From: JANQPX01 sp965204405
Lineage (GTDB): Bacteria; Pseudomonadota; Alphaproteobacteria; Geminicoccales; Geminicoccaceae
Direction: 5' to 3'
Assembly (NCBI GenBank): GCA_965204405.1
Contig: CBDBEN010000005.1
Coordinates: 1,674,001 to 1,738,000 of the forward strand
DNA: 64,000 bases
Made by a program: the position numbers and the translations under genes. This document shows, piece after piece, positions 43,383-52,426 of this stretch (the stretch's first letter is position 1; every line of letters begins with the position of its first letter). The notes beneath the pieces are model-generated. The model worked only from the letters and a program-made list of their open reading frames with translations. It did not search any database and was not told where the DNA came from.

Positions 43383-44387
43383 TTGAGCGTTCGGGTAGCG
43401 ATTAACGGATTTGGCCGGATTGGCAGAAATATTCTCCGCTCGATCATCGAAACCGGTCGCAGTGATGTGCAGATCGTTGCCATCAACGATCTGGCGCCCC
43501 CGGCCACCAACGCCCATCTGCTGCGCTATGATTCGGTGCATGGCAAGTTTCCCGCTAATGTGCAGCTGGAAGGGGACACGCTGGATTGCGGCACCGGCCC
43601 GATCAAGGTGATTGCCGAGCGCGACGTCGCGAGCCTCCCATGGGCCGAGCTGAATGTCGATGTGGTGATGGAATGCACCGGCATCTTCACCAAGCGTGAT
43701 GCGGCTGCCAAGCATCTGGATGCAGGTGCCAAGAAAGTGCTGATCTCGGCGCCAGGCGACAATGCCGATTTGACCGTTGTCTACGGCGTCAATCACGATC
43801 AGCTCGGCGCCGGTCACAAGGTGGTCTCGAATGCGTCCTGCACCACCAATTGCCTGGCCCCGGTCGCCAAGGTGCTGAATGATACGGTTGGCATCGTACG
43901 CGGCCACATGACCACGATCCATTCCTACACCAACGACCAAGCACTTCTCGACACCGTCCACAAGGATCTATACCGGGCACGCGGCGGTGCGACCTCGATG
44001 ATCCCGACCTCGACGGGTGCGGCGCGTGCGGTGGGTCTGGTGCTTCCGGAACTCAAAGGCAAGCTCGATGGCGGCGCCATCCGGGTCCCGACCCCCAACG
44101 TGTCCTTGGTGGATCTGACCTTCGTGCCGAGCCGCGACACGTCGGCCGAGGAAATCAACGGGGCGCTGAGAGCAGCTGCCGACGGTCCGCTGAAAGGCGT
44201 GCTCGGCGTGACGGCCGAGCCTTTAGTCTCGATCGACTTCAACCATGACGGCCACAGCTCGACGGTCGACCTCAATGCCACCAAGGTGATTGAAGGCGGT
44301 CTGGTGCGGGTAGCGTCCTGGTATGACAATGAGTGGGGTTTCTCCTGTCGTATGGGCGATGTTGCCGCGATTTACGGCAAGCTTTAG
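43383..44387 (+). CDS. gap: Glyceraldehyde-3-phosphate dehydrogenase
   Basis: A 334-residue NAD(P)-dependent enzyme. It begins VRVAINGFGRIGRNILRS (Rossmann fold), has the active-site Cys in SNASCTTNCLAPVAKVL and the C-terminal SWYDNEWGFSCRMGD. The start is TTG 43383, supported by AAGGAG eight bases upstream; no ATG is suitably placed. It lies 69 bases after tkt and about 177 before pgk. Confidence 0.96.
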   Translation: MSVRVAINGFGRIGRNILRSIIETGRSDVQIVAINDLAPPATNAHLLRYDSVHGKFPANVQLEGDTLDCGTGPIKVIAERDVASLPWAELNVDVVMECTGIFTKRDAAAKHLDAGAKKVLISAPGDNADLTVVYGVNHDQLGAGHKVVSNASCTTNCLAPVAKVLNDTVGIVRGHMTTIHSYTNDQALLDTVHKDLYRARGGATSMIPTSTGAARAVGLVLPELKGKLDGGAIRVPTPNVSLVDLTFVPSRDTSAEEINGALRAAADGPLKGVLGVTAEPLVSIDFNHDGHSSTVDLNATKVIEGGLVRVASWYDNEWGFSCRMGDVAAIYGKL

Positions 44388-44564
44388 TCAAGGTCCTGCA
44401 AGGCTCAAACCACGTTCGAAAACCGAGACGGCATCGTTGTCTTTCCATGTCTCCATCACTTTGTAGGCTATTGGAATAGGCCGCTGCGGCGCTTCACTTT
44501 TCGGGCAATGAGCCTCGCATGGATTACAATCAAAGACGCGTATGAGAATTGGGAGTAGGGGTTG

Positions 44565-45770
44565 ATGGCGGGTTTTCGGACCATTGACGATGTGAAGGTC
44601 TCCGGCCGGGTGGTGCTGGTTCGGGTCGATCTCAACGTGCCGATGCAGGATGGCGAGATCACCGACACTACCAGGATCGATCGCGTCATCGATAGCTTGC
44701 GCGACCTTTCCGCTGCCGGTGCCAAGGTCGTTGTTCTGTCCCACTTCGGCCGGCCGAAGGGGGAATATCAGGAGAGCATGTCGCTCGAGCCGCTCCAGGC
44801 TGCACTTGCCAATGCGAAGTCCCTTCGCGGGATCGATGTCGGCTTTGTCGACAACTGCGTTGGACCCAAGGTCGAAAAGGCGATCAAGGCGCTGCGCTAC
44901 GGTCACATACTGCTCACCGAAAACCTTCGCTTTCACGAGGGCGAAGAAGCGAATGACCCCTCCTTTGCCGCGAGACTGGCTGATCTCGGTGACATCTTCG
45001 TCAACGACGCCTTTTCCTGTTCGCATCGGTCGCACGCGTCGATCGTAGGCATCGCGGAACATCTGCCTGCGGTTGCCGGTCCCTTGATGCAGCAGGAGAT
45101 CGAAGCGCTCAGCAAGGCACTGGAACATCCGAAACGGCCGGTGGCTGCTGTCATCGGCGGTGCCAAGATTTCGACCAAGCTCGAGCTTCTCGGCAATCTG
45201 ATCGAGAAGGTCGATGTGATGATCCTGGGCGGCGGCATGGCCAACACCTTCATGGCCGCTCAGGGAACGCCCATCGGCAAGTCCCTTTGCGAACATGACA
45301 TGCTCGACACGGCGCGGGAGATCATGGCCAAAGCGGAAGCCGCGAATTGCGAGATCATGCTGCCGATCGATGGAGCGATCGCCAAGGAATTCAAGGAGGG
45401 CGTCGATCCGGTCACGGCACCGGTCGAGCTGATCCCGGAGGACGGCATGATGCTCGATATCGGGCCGATCAGCGCCGAGATGTTTGAGGATCGTCTGGCT
45501 GAGTGCCGCACCGTGGTCTGGAACGGTCCGCTCGGCGCGTTCGAACTCGAGCCATTTGATGGCGGCACCATCGAGCTGGCGATTGCCGCTGCCGAGATGA
45601 CCAAGGAAGGCAGACTCTTGAGCGTCGCCGGCGGCGGCGACACTGTGGCCGCCCTCGCCAATGCTGGCGTGCTTGGCCAGTTCAGTTATATCTCAACCGC
45701 AGGCGGTGCTTTCCTGGAGTGGCTGGAAGGCAAGGAACTACCGGGTGTCGCAGTACTTCGCCAAACCTAG
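44565..45770 (+). CDS. pgk: Phosphoglycerate kinase
   Basis: A 401-residue kinase transferring phosphate from 1,3-bisphosphoglycerate to ADP. Substrate-binding RVDLNVPMQDG, SHFGRPKG and FVNDAFSCSHRSHASI are in the N-terminal lobe; IGGAKISTKLELL and the nucleotide-binding GGGDTVAALA are in the C-terminal lobe. ATG 44565 is used (TTG 44562 is adjacent). Fructose-bisphosphate aldolase, which often follows, is absent. Confidence 0.96.
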   Translation: MAGFRTIDDVKVSGRVVLVRVDLNVPMQDGEITDTTRIDRVIDSLRDLSAAGAKVVVLSHFGRPKGEYQESMSLEPLQAALANAKSLRGIDVGFVDNCVGPKVEKAIKALRYGHILLTENLRFHEGEEANDPSFAARLADLGDIFVNDAFSCSHRSHASIVGIAEHLPAVAGPLMQQEIEALSKALEHPKRPVAAVIGGAKISTKLELLGNLIEKVDVMILGGGMANTFMAAQGTPIGKSLCEHDMLDTAREIMAKAEAANCEIMLPIDGAIAKEFKEGVDPVTAPVELIPEDGMMLDIGPISAEMFEDRLAECRTVVWNGPLGAFELEPFDGGTIELAIAAAEMTKEGRLLSVAGGGDTVAALANAGVLGQFSYISTAGGAFLEWLEGKELPGVAVLRQT

Positions 45771-45772
45771 TG

Positions 45773-45787
45773 GGTGGAATGTCCACC
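45773..45787 (+). terminator. Weak hairpin after pgk
   Basis: GGTGGA-ATG-TCCACC, a 6-bp stem with a three-base loop, starts two bases after the pgk stop. The following bases (TCATTAAGTTT) only partly resemble a U-run. It is the best candidate for the end of the tkt-gap-pgk transcript. Confidence 0.4.
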
Positions 45788-45940
45788 TCATTAAGTTTCG
45801 AGTACGATTGCAGAAAGCGCTTAGATATTCAGGAGTATGCGAGCTTTTCTCGATGAGCTCCGAGGGGCGTGAACATACCGGCAGTGAAATGTCCCCAGCC
45901 TCAGCTTTCGGCGCCTGTCAAAAAGCATGGGAAGCGTCGC

Positions 45941-46468
45941 TCAAGAATCCCCAGACGACTTGATGATATCCTTCATCATCATCACGACTTTCTTTGCTCC
46001 ACCCTCATGCGTTTGCTCGCCGACCGGGGCGAACCCAGCGGACTGATGAAAACGCATGGACACCGGGTTGGGCGGCAGGCTGTTTACCTCCAAGGCGATG
46101 CTCGTTGCCCGTGCCGAAGCGAATCTTTCTATATCCCTATAGATGGCCTGACCGATCCCCTTGCCGCGGGCGCCGTCCGCAATGATGACCCGGTCGACAT
46201 AGAGAAAATCCTCGAAGCGCTGGCTGAACCAACGATAGTTGGCGCTTTCATAGTGTACCTCCGGCCAAAGAGCGATCAGGGCGCCCAAGGGTTCATCATC
46301 CACCGAAGCCAAGCGGGCATAGCAGGCAATCGTCAGAAGATCATCAAGGTCTTGCCGTTCGAGATGATTGACGTTCGGAACAGCGCTGTTGTTTAGGGCT
46401 AACAGCCAATCAGCATCGGCGGGGACGACATCGCGCAGGTGAACCAGGGCTAAATTCTTTGACATCAT
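45941..46468 (-). CDS. GNAT-family N-acetyltransferase
   Basis: A 175-residue acetyltransferase: the acetyl-CoA loop reads VDRVIIADGARGKGIGQAIY (R/Q-x-x-G-x-A type) and the later SMRFHQSAGFAPVGEQ is the usual strand 5 to helix 4 region. The start ATG 46468 is three bases after the stop of the CoA-transferase gene, so it is likely the last gene of that operon. The substrate is unknown. Confidence 0.85.
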   Translation of the reverse strand: MMSKNLALVHLRDVVPADADWLLALNNSAVPNVNHLERQDLDDLLTIACYARLASVDDEPLGALIALWPEVHYESANYRWFSQRFEDFLYVDRVIIADGARGKGIGQAIYRDIERFASARATSIALEVNSLPPNPVSMRFHQSAGFAPVGEQTHEGGAKKVVMMMKDIIKSSGDS

Positions 46469-46471
46469 CGA

Positions 46472-47716
46472 TCAGTCATCTGCAATCACAGCTCCTTTTG
46501 CCAGCAGATCCGCCAAGGCATCGTCGCTGAAACCGGCTTCGCTCAGGACTTCGCGGGTGTGCTGACCGTAGAGCGGCGCACTTCTGCAAACCTTGCCAGG
46601 GGTCTTCGAGAACTTGATCGGCAGGCCGATGGTCTCGACCTCGCCCTCGCGCGCATGATGGACCTTGGTGACCATCTCGCGGGCACGCACTTGCGGATCG
46701 GCCTGCATGTCCAGAACATCGTAAACCGGTCCTGCCGGCACACCGGTTTTTTCGAAGGCAGCCAGGAGATCGGCGCTTGTGCGCTGCCTGAAGAACGGCG
46801 CCAGCGTCTCCTCAAGCTCGACGAGATGGGCCATGCGCTCCTGATTGGTGACAAAACGCGGATCATCGGCAAGATGGGGGGCCTCCAGGGCTTCAAGCGC
46901 GCGAAGCCAGTTCCGCTGGTTGCTGCCGCCGATCACGATCCAGCCGTCCGCGGTCTCGAATGCCTGATAGGGCGCGTTCAGCGGATGCGCCGAGCCCATC
47001 GGTCCAGGCGCCTCGCCGGTCGCAAGGGCGATCGCCGATTGCCAGTAGGTCTGGACGATGCCTGCTTCCAGGAGGGACGTGTCGACCATCTGCCCCTCGC
47101 CCGTCCTTAGCCGGTGGGTGTAGGCGGAGACAATGCCGAGGGCTGCGAGGATGCCGCAGGTGATATCGGTCACCGGTGCGCCGCATTTGACCGGTGCCCG
47201 CCCCGGGCCTTCACCGGTGATGCTCATCAGCCCGCTCATCGCCTGGGCCACCAGATCGAAACCGCCGCGATGACCATAGGGCCCCGTTCGGCCGAAGCCG
47301 GAAAGAGCGCAATAGATCAAGCCGGGATTGGTCTTTCGAAGCTCGCTGTAGTCGAAGCCGAGTTTGGCCATGGTGCCGGGCCGGTAGTTCTCCACCACCA
47401 CATCAGCGTCTTCAAGTAACCGGTGCAGAACGCTTCTTCCGCCTTCGGTTTTGAGGTCGATGGCGATGCCGCGCTTGTTGCGGTTCATCATCATGAAGGC
47501 TGCCGACTCATCGCCGATAGCCGGCGGCAGGCTGCGTCTCGTATCGTCACCGTCCGGGATTTTTTCAACCTTGATGACGTCGGCACCCATATCGGCCAGC
47601 ATGAGTGTGCAGGTGGGGCCGGCCATGACATGGGTGAGATCGATGACGCGAACGCCTTTTAGCGGACCTTGCCGATGACGCTGATCGGCGTCTTGCCCCC
47701 CATCGCCTGCTGCCAT
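46472..47716 (-). CDS. CaiB/BaiF-family (family III) CoA-transferase
   Basis: A 414-residue family III CoA-transferase moving CoA between acyl groups. It opens LKGVRVIDLTHVMAGPTCTLMLADMGADVIKVEKI, broken into typical CaiB blocks, followed by MMNRNKRGIAIDLKTEGG, VVENYRPGTMAKLGFDY with the catalytic Asp region nearby, and GYGHRGGFD-like GPYGHRGGFDLVAQA. ATG 47716 follows AAAAGGAG by seven bases; GTG 47749 is an alternative. It sits with an enoyl-CoA hydratase and TRAP genes, suggesting import and CoA activation of an organic acid. Confidence 0.9.
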   Translation of the reverse strand: MAAGDGGQDADQRHRQGPLKGVRVIDLTHVMAGPTCTLMLADMGADVIKVEKIPDGDDTRRSLPPAIGDESAAFMMMNRNKRGIAIDLKTEGGRSVLHRLLEDADVVVENYRPGTMAKLGFDYSELRKTNPGLIYCALSGFGRTGPYGHRGGFDLVAQAMSGLMSITGEGPGRAPVKCGAPVTDITCGILAALGIVSAYTHRLRTGEGQMVDTSLLEAGIVQTYWQSAIALATGEAPGPMGSAHPLNAPYQAFETADGWIVIGGSNQRNWLRALEALEAPHLADDPRFVTNQERMAHLVELEETLAPFFRQRTSADLLAAFEKTGVPAGPVYDVLDMQADPQVRAREMVTKVHHAREGEVETIGLPIKFSKTPGKVCRSAPLYGQHTREVLSEAGFSDDALADLLAKGAVIADD

Positions 47717-47761
47717 TGACGGTCTCCTTTTCCCTGCCTGATCGGTCACTGGGCGGCTAGC

Positions 47762-48541
47762 TTATTTCCCTTTGAATATCGGTTTTTCCTTAGCGAGGAA
47801 GGCTTGATAACCGATCTCGAAGTCCTCGGTCGCAAAACAGGCATAGCTCTCATTCTGCTCGGTTTTGCTCAGGGGCTTCGGTGACATGAGCCTCTGTGCG
47901 AACTTCTTGTGCCAGCGGGCGACCAGCGGTGCCCCCTCGGCAATGCGCTCTGCAGTCGCCTGAACTTCCTGGTCGAGCCCGTCCTCGCCGACGACCCTGT
48001 TGACCAGGCCCATGTCGTAGGCACGATCCGCCCCGAAGATCCGGCCTTCCATCAGGATTTCCTTGGCATTGGACGGGCCGATCAACTGCACCAGCGGGGC
48101 CAGCTCCGAATAGGCGACCACCAGGCCCAGGCGTTTGATCGGAATGCCGAAACGGGCGCGCTGGCTGCAAATGCGAAGATCAGCAGTCGTCGCAATCTCC
48201 AGGCCGCCGCCGACGCAAAGTCCATCGATCCTAGCAATCACCGGGTGGCGGCAGGCCATGATCTTTTCAAGCGCGCCGTGGGTGCGTTTGCCATAGCGTT
48301 TGGCCTTGGCCGCCGTGCTTCGGTGCTCCTCGAACTCGCTGATGTCGGCGCCGACCGAGAAAGCGCGATCGCCGGCGCCGCGCAGAATGATGCAGCGGAG
48401 GCTCTCATCCCGATCCAGCTCGGTGAACACTTCATCGAGCCAGTCCCACATTGCCAGGCTTACTGCATTGAGCTTGGTTTCCTGATTCAGAGTCACGGTG
48501 GCGATGTTGCCATCGCGCTCCACAGTCACGCGCTGCACCAT
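47762..48541 (-). CDS. Enoyl-CoA hydratase/isomerase family protein
   Basis: A 259-residue crotonase. The oxyanion-hole regions are GAGDRAFSVGADISEFEEH and IDGLCVGGGLEIATTADLRI, the latter followed by ARFGIPIKRLGLVVAYSE. Glu residues at the usual catalytic positions are only partly evident, so hydratase versus other crotonase activity is open. ATG 48541 has CAGGAG six bases upstream. It is between the TRAP permease and CoA-transferase genes on the same strand, consistent with acyl-CoA catabolism. Confidence 0.88.
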   Translation of the reverse strand: MVQRVTVERDGNIATVTLNQETKLNAVSLAMWDWLDEVFTELDRDESLRCIILRGAGDRAFSVGADISEFEEHRSTAAKAKRYGKRTHGALEKIMACRHPVIARIDGLCVGGGLEIATTADLRICSQRARFGIPIKRLGLVVAYSELAPLVQLIGPSNAKEILMEGRIFGADRAYDMGLVNRVVGEDGLDQEVQATAERIAEGAPLVARWHKKFAQRLMSPKPLSKTEQNESYACFATEDFEIGYQAFLAKEKPIFKGK

Positions 48542-48569
48542 AGCGGACTCCTGTAATACCTTTTCTGAA

Positions 48570-49853
48570 TTAACGATAAAAATACTCCACCAATGCTAGA
48601 GGTATGATCGGCACATAGGTCACCAAGATCAAGACCGCCGCGAGAACGCCGATGAAGTAGACATTGATCTTGGTGACATCCCAAACATCGGCCTTGGCGA
48701 TCGAGCATGCGGTGATTAGCACGCTGGCAACCGGCGGTGTCTGCTGGCCGATGGCGAGGTTGAGGGTTACGATCAGGCCGAAATGCACGAGATCGAGGCC
48801 GATCGCGTTGACGATCGGCAGGACGATGGGCACCACCAGGATAATGGCGGCGGCGCCGTGAAGAAAACAACCTAGAATGAGAAACAGGACGTTCAGCATC
48901 GCCAGAATGAGATAGCGATTCTCGGTGAATTCGATGATGGAAAGCGCCAGTTCCTGAGGTAAGCGCGACTCGGTAAGATAGCGGCCGAGGAGAGCCGAGG
49001 TGGCAACCAGGAGCATGACGACCGCGGTCTGCACCGCGCCGTCGATCAGGGCGCTGTGCAGATGGCGAAGATCGAGCTCCCGATAGATGACCGTGCCGAT
49101 GAAGAGGGAGGCGACAACCGCCAGACCTGCTCCCTCGGTCGCCGTGACGAAGCCGCCGAAAATGCCACCAAGGATGATGATTGGCAGCAGAAAAGCCCAG
49201 GCGGCGTCTTTGAAGGTCGCCCAGACACGGCTTAGCTGGAACACTTCCTCGACAGGGAAATTGTAGCGAACGGCAAACCAGAAGGAGAGGACCATCAAGC
49301 CAATCGCGCCGATGATCCCTGGCACGATGCCGGCGACGAAGAGCTGGACGACCGAGCTTCCAGACATCACCGCATAGAGGATCATGGGGATCGATGGCGG
49401 GATGATGATGGCGAGCGAGGCCGAGGACGAGGTGATCGCGGCGGCGAAGGTCTTGGGGTAGCCTTTCTTCTCCATCGCCGGAATAAGGATCGAGCCGATC
49501 GCGGCGACATCGGCGACCGCGGAGCCCGAGATTTCGGCAAAGAACATCGAGGTGCCGATGTTCACCATGGACAGCCCGCCGCGCACGAAGCCGAGGAGCG
49601 CCGAGGCGAAGGCGATCAGGCGCCTGGAGATCCCTGATGTGTTCATGATCGCGCCTGCCAGCACGAACAGCGGGATCGCGATCAGGGAGAATTTGGTGGT
49701 GCCGTCGAACATGGTGGTCGCGGCGGACAAGAGATTGTCCATGCCGCCCTTGGCGACCATCGCGGTCGCAGCGATCACACCAATCGCCACCGCGATCGGC
49801 ACGTTGATCAGAACGAGGGCGAACAGGGCGACAAGCATGCCGAGGACGATCAA
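48570..49853 (-). CDS. dctM: TRAP transporter large membrane subunit (DctM)
   Basis: A 427-residue membrane protein with about 12 helices, energising solute uptake with the ion gradient. DctM features: NVPIAVAIGVIAATAM, LFVLAGAIMNTSGISRRLI, the ISGSAVADVAAIGSILIPAM loop and ITSSSASLAIIIPPSIPMILYAV. TTG 49853 overlaps the dctQ stop (TTGA) and has GGAG eight bases upstream within dctQ. The periplasmic binding subunit DctP is not encoded nearby, so the ligand is unknown. Confidence 0.92.
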   Translation of the reverse strand: MIVLGMLVALFALVLINVPIAVAIGVIAATAMVAKGGMDNLLSAATTMFDGTTKFSLIAIPLFVLAGAIMNTSGISRRLIAFASALLGFVRGGLSMVNIGTSMFFAEISGSAVADVAAIGSILIPAMEKKGYPKTFAAAITSSSASLAIIIPPSIPMILYAVMSGSSVVQLFVAGIVPGIIGAIGLMVLSFWFAVRYNFPVEEVFQLSRVWATFKDAAWAFLLPIIILGGIFGGFVTATEGAGLAVVASLFIGTVIYRELDLRHLHSALIDGAVQTAVVMLLVATSALLGRYLTESRLPQELALSIIEFTENRYLILAMLNVLFLILGCFLHGAAAIILVVPIVLPIVNAIGLDLVHFGLIVTLNLAIGQQTPPVASVLITACSIAKADVWDVTKINVYFIGVLAAVLILVTYVPIIPLALVEYFYR

Positions 49854-50398
49854 CGCTTGGTCTCCTCGACAGCAGCCTCGATCGCCTGATGCTCATCATC
49901 ATAAAGTGCTAGGCCAAGCCGGGCCTCCCGCCATCGGTCACGCAGGGTCGCGAGCTGGCAAAGCACGATTAGCACACAGCCGATCGGGATGATTGATTGG
50001 GTGAAAGAGACGGACACCCAGGGCAGGCTGGTAAGCGTATCGCCGGCGAGAAGCACGATGACCTGCCAGCCATACCAGGCCAGAATCACGAAAAAGCCGA
50101 TGAACAGGACTTCGCCGATAATCAGCATCGGCACCCGCAAAGAAGGCGGGCTTGCGGCGAATAAGCCTGGAAAGCCCAGATGCGCGCGGCGAAGGGCCGC
50201 GAGAGCGGCACCGTAATAGGTCAGCCAGGCCAGCATGATCGCAGCGACCTCGTCATACCAGGTGAGCGACGAGCCGGCGGTACGAAAGGTCACGGCCATC
50301 ACCACCAATACGGCAAGGCCGACCATCAGGATGATACAAATGATCTCCAACAAGCGCTGTAGGATGTTTTTCGCGCGGGTCACGTCCGCTTGATCCAA
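49850..50398 (-). CDS. dctQ: TRAP transporter small membrane subunit (DctQ)
   Basis: A 182-residue protein with four predicted membrane helices (about residues 13-35, 48-67, 90-110, 130-150). The SSLTWYDEVAAIMLAWLTYYGAALA region with AHLGFP is the DctQ pattern. The start is TTG 50398; the ribosome site is not clear. It is the first gene of a minus-strand operon dctQ-dctM-enoyl-CoA hydratase-CoA transferase-GNAT. Confidence 0.88.
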   Translation of the reverse strand: MDQADVTRAKNILQRLLEIICIILMVGLAVLVVMAVTFRTAGSSLTWYDEVAAIMLAWLTYYGAALAALRRAHLGFPGLFAASPPSLRVPMLIIGEVLFIGFFVILAWYGWQVIVLLAGDTLTSLPWVSVSFTQSIIPIGCVLIVLCQLATLRDRWREARLGLALYDDEHQAIEAAVEETKR

Positions 50399-50551
50399 TG
50401 CGGTCCGCTCATTTACGCCTCCCCATCGTTTTTTTTACTTTGGCAGGCTGTCATCTGCGGTCAAGCTGCGACGGGGCATCTCATAGCTGAAACACCATAG
50501 GGCGCCACGACATACGACCTGTCGCGGGCGGGCTTATGTTTGATGGGCGGC

Positions 50552-52135
50552 TCAGATCTGGACGCCGCGTCGACCATGCTCGACCACGGCTGTTTGGGCC
50601 TTTCTTGCCGGGTGGTCTCGTCTCGTAACGCTATCCACTGTCTTGAAACGGGCGGTCCAACGGTCGGGGGTGACCTCGGAGGCGATGTAGCCGCGGCGGT
50701 TGCTGTGGTAGTGGATTTGCGGGTTGTCGTTCCTGATCATCGGCCAGAAATCCAGCTCCTCCGAGCCGTCCCCGCCCGAGGTGATGGAACTTACGGTCAG
50801 CTCGGCGCCAAGCGTTCTCGAGGCTGGATCGTCGGGCACGGCTTTGACGTCCGCCGCCCAATGGGTGTGAACGTCGCCCGAAAGAATGACCGGGTTGGCT
50901 GTATTTCGTTCCTCCAGGGTCTTGAATAGGCGTTTGCGGGTAGCGTCATAGCCGTCCCACTTATCCATATGGTAGTGCCCGATACCCGCAGCGGCCTGAT
51001 CGAGCGAGAACATTGGCACCTGCTGAGCAACCACGTTCCAGGCCGCCTTAGAAGCTGCAAGCCGTTCGAACAGCCAGGCTTCCTGTTTGATTCCGAGCAG
51101 CGAGCGGTGTGGATTGAAACGGTCAGGGCAGGTTTCCAGATAGCCGCCGTGGCAGACCTGATTGGAGCGATATTGCCTTGTGTCCAGGACGTTCAGGCTA
51201 AGGAGCTGCCCGAAAGGTATCTGCCGGTAAAGCTGCAGATGGACCGGGGTGGGCAGGGAGCGCCGCCGAAGGGGCATATGTTCGTAATAGGCCTGATAGG
51301 CTGCCGCGCGGCGCAGCAGGAATAGCTCTGGCGGCGTGCCGTCCTGGTCGAAGTCGGCCGCCCAGTCATTGTCGATTTCATGATCGTCCCAGGAAACGAT
51401 GAAAGGAGCAGACGCATGGGCCGCCATCAGGTCCGGGTCCGACTTATAGAGCGCATAGCGATTGCGATAATCGACCAGCGTGTAGGGCTCGCCGCCACGG
51501 TGCCGCCGGATCCAGTGCTTTGAGCTTTGCCCGCCGGCTCCAGCCTCGTATATGTAGTCACCGCAATGGTAGATGAAGTCGAAGGCCTCTTCTGCCATAT
51601 GTCGATAGGCGGTGAAGTAGCCGGCTTCGTAATGACTGCAGCCGCAGGATCCGAAATGCAGGCGGTCGACGCTGGCGCCTGGTTCAGGTGCGGTCTTGGT
51701 CCGTCCGGTCGGGCTGACCGCGTGATCGACGAAGAAGCGATACCAATAGTGGCGGGCAGGTCTAAGTCCTTCCACCTCGACATGCACAGCGTGACCGAGT
51801 TCAGGCCTGGCGATCACTTTTCCGGTTTGGACGATCGTTCGAAATTGCTCGTCTTCAGCCACCTCGAAACCGACGTCGACCCGATCGGTCGACATGCCAC
51901 CGCCATCCAGCGGGTCAGGGGCGAGGCGGGTCCAGAGTACGGCACCGTCGGCGGACGGGTCCCCCGACGCCACGCCCAGACGGAAGGGGTATCTATCGAA
52001 GCGTTTTGATGCCGGCATGCTGCAGCTCGACACCACCGGCAGACAGGCAGCAGCACCGAACCTGCCGGCCAGGCTCAGGAGCTTCCGCCGGGAAAGGCGC
52101 GTAATTGCCTGGTTGTAGACATCGAACCCGTGCAT
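50552..52135 (-). CDS. phoD: PhoD-type alkaline phosphatase, Tat-exported
   Basis: A 527-residue PhoD metallophosphatase/phosphodiesterase. The N-terminus has a Tat motif (LSRRKLLSLAG, about residues 12-22) and then a lipobox-like VSSC, suggesting a Tat-exported lipoprotein. Catalytic blocks: FGSCGCSHYEAGYFTAYRHM, YHCGDYIYEAG, VSWDDHEIDNDWAADF and ILSGDVHTHWAADVK, providing the Ca/Fe ligands. PhoD enzymes release phosphate from esters outside the cytoplasm. ATG 52135 follows AAGGAGG by seven bases. A palindrome at 52173-52185 lies in its promoter region; no complete Pho box is evident. Confidence 0.92.
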   Translation of the reverse strand: MHGFDVYNQAITRLSRRKLLSLAGRFGAAACLPVVSSCSMPASKRFDRYPFRLGVASGDPSADGAVLWTRLAPDPLDGGGMSTDRVDVGFEVAEDEQFRTIVQTGKVIARPELGHAVHVEVEGLRPARHYWYRFFVDHAVSPTGRTKTAPEPGASVDRLHFGSCGCSHYEAGYFTAYRHMAEEAFDFIYHCGDYIYEAGAGGQSSKHWIRRHRGGEPYTLVDYRNRYALYKSDPDLMAAHASAPFIVSWDDHEIDNDWAADFDQDGTPPELFLLRRAAAYQAYYEHMPLRRRSLPTPVHLQLYRQIPFGQLLSLNVLDTRQYRSNQVCHGGYLETCPDRFNPHRSLLGIKQEAWLFERLAASKAAWNVVAQQVPMFSLDQAAAGIGHYHMDKWDGYDATRKRLFKTLEERNTANPVILSGDVHTHWAADVKAVPDDPASRTLGAELTVSSITSGGDGSEELDFWPMIRNDNPQIHYHSNRRGYIASEVTPDRWTARFKTVDSVTRRDHPARKAQTAVVEHGRRGVQI

Positions 52136-52172
52136 CTGCCAGCCTCCTTGGCCGTGTCGCCCGGACGAAATC

Positions 52173-52185
52173 AACCTGTCAGGTT
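52173..52185. promoter_or_regulatory. Palindrome upstream of phoD
   Basis: AACCTG-T-CAGGTT is a perfect 6-bp inverted repeat, 37 bases before the phoD start, where an operator would lie. A second smaller palindrome, CCTTA-N5-TAAGG, is at 52193-52207. Neither matches a full PhoB box. Confidence 0.35.
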
Positions 52186-52426
52186 CTTATCCCCTTACGT
52201 GTTAAGGTGTTGTTTTTTGCGATTCCGGCAAGGGTGAATATCGCTGGCCGGTCTCTCGCGATAGGATAGTTCATGTCGCGCATGGAGCCATTAATCCCAA
52301 AAGTAACGCTCTGTCATTCAAGCGTTCTCTAAAGGATAATGGTTAAAAATCCGTTACGGTTGATAGGCGGCAGCGGGTGAGCGATGGCCACTCTGCCCAG
52401 CCAGGTCCAGCGTATGTGACCATCGG

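Noticed and set aside
48526..49902. 458-codon minus-strand frame overlapping dctM
   Set aside because: Low-complexity Arg/His/Asp translation of dctM in another frame.
52300..52330. CTGTCAT as a Pho box for phoD
   Set aside because: Only one half-site is present and it is in the wrong orientation for the minus-strand gene.
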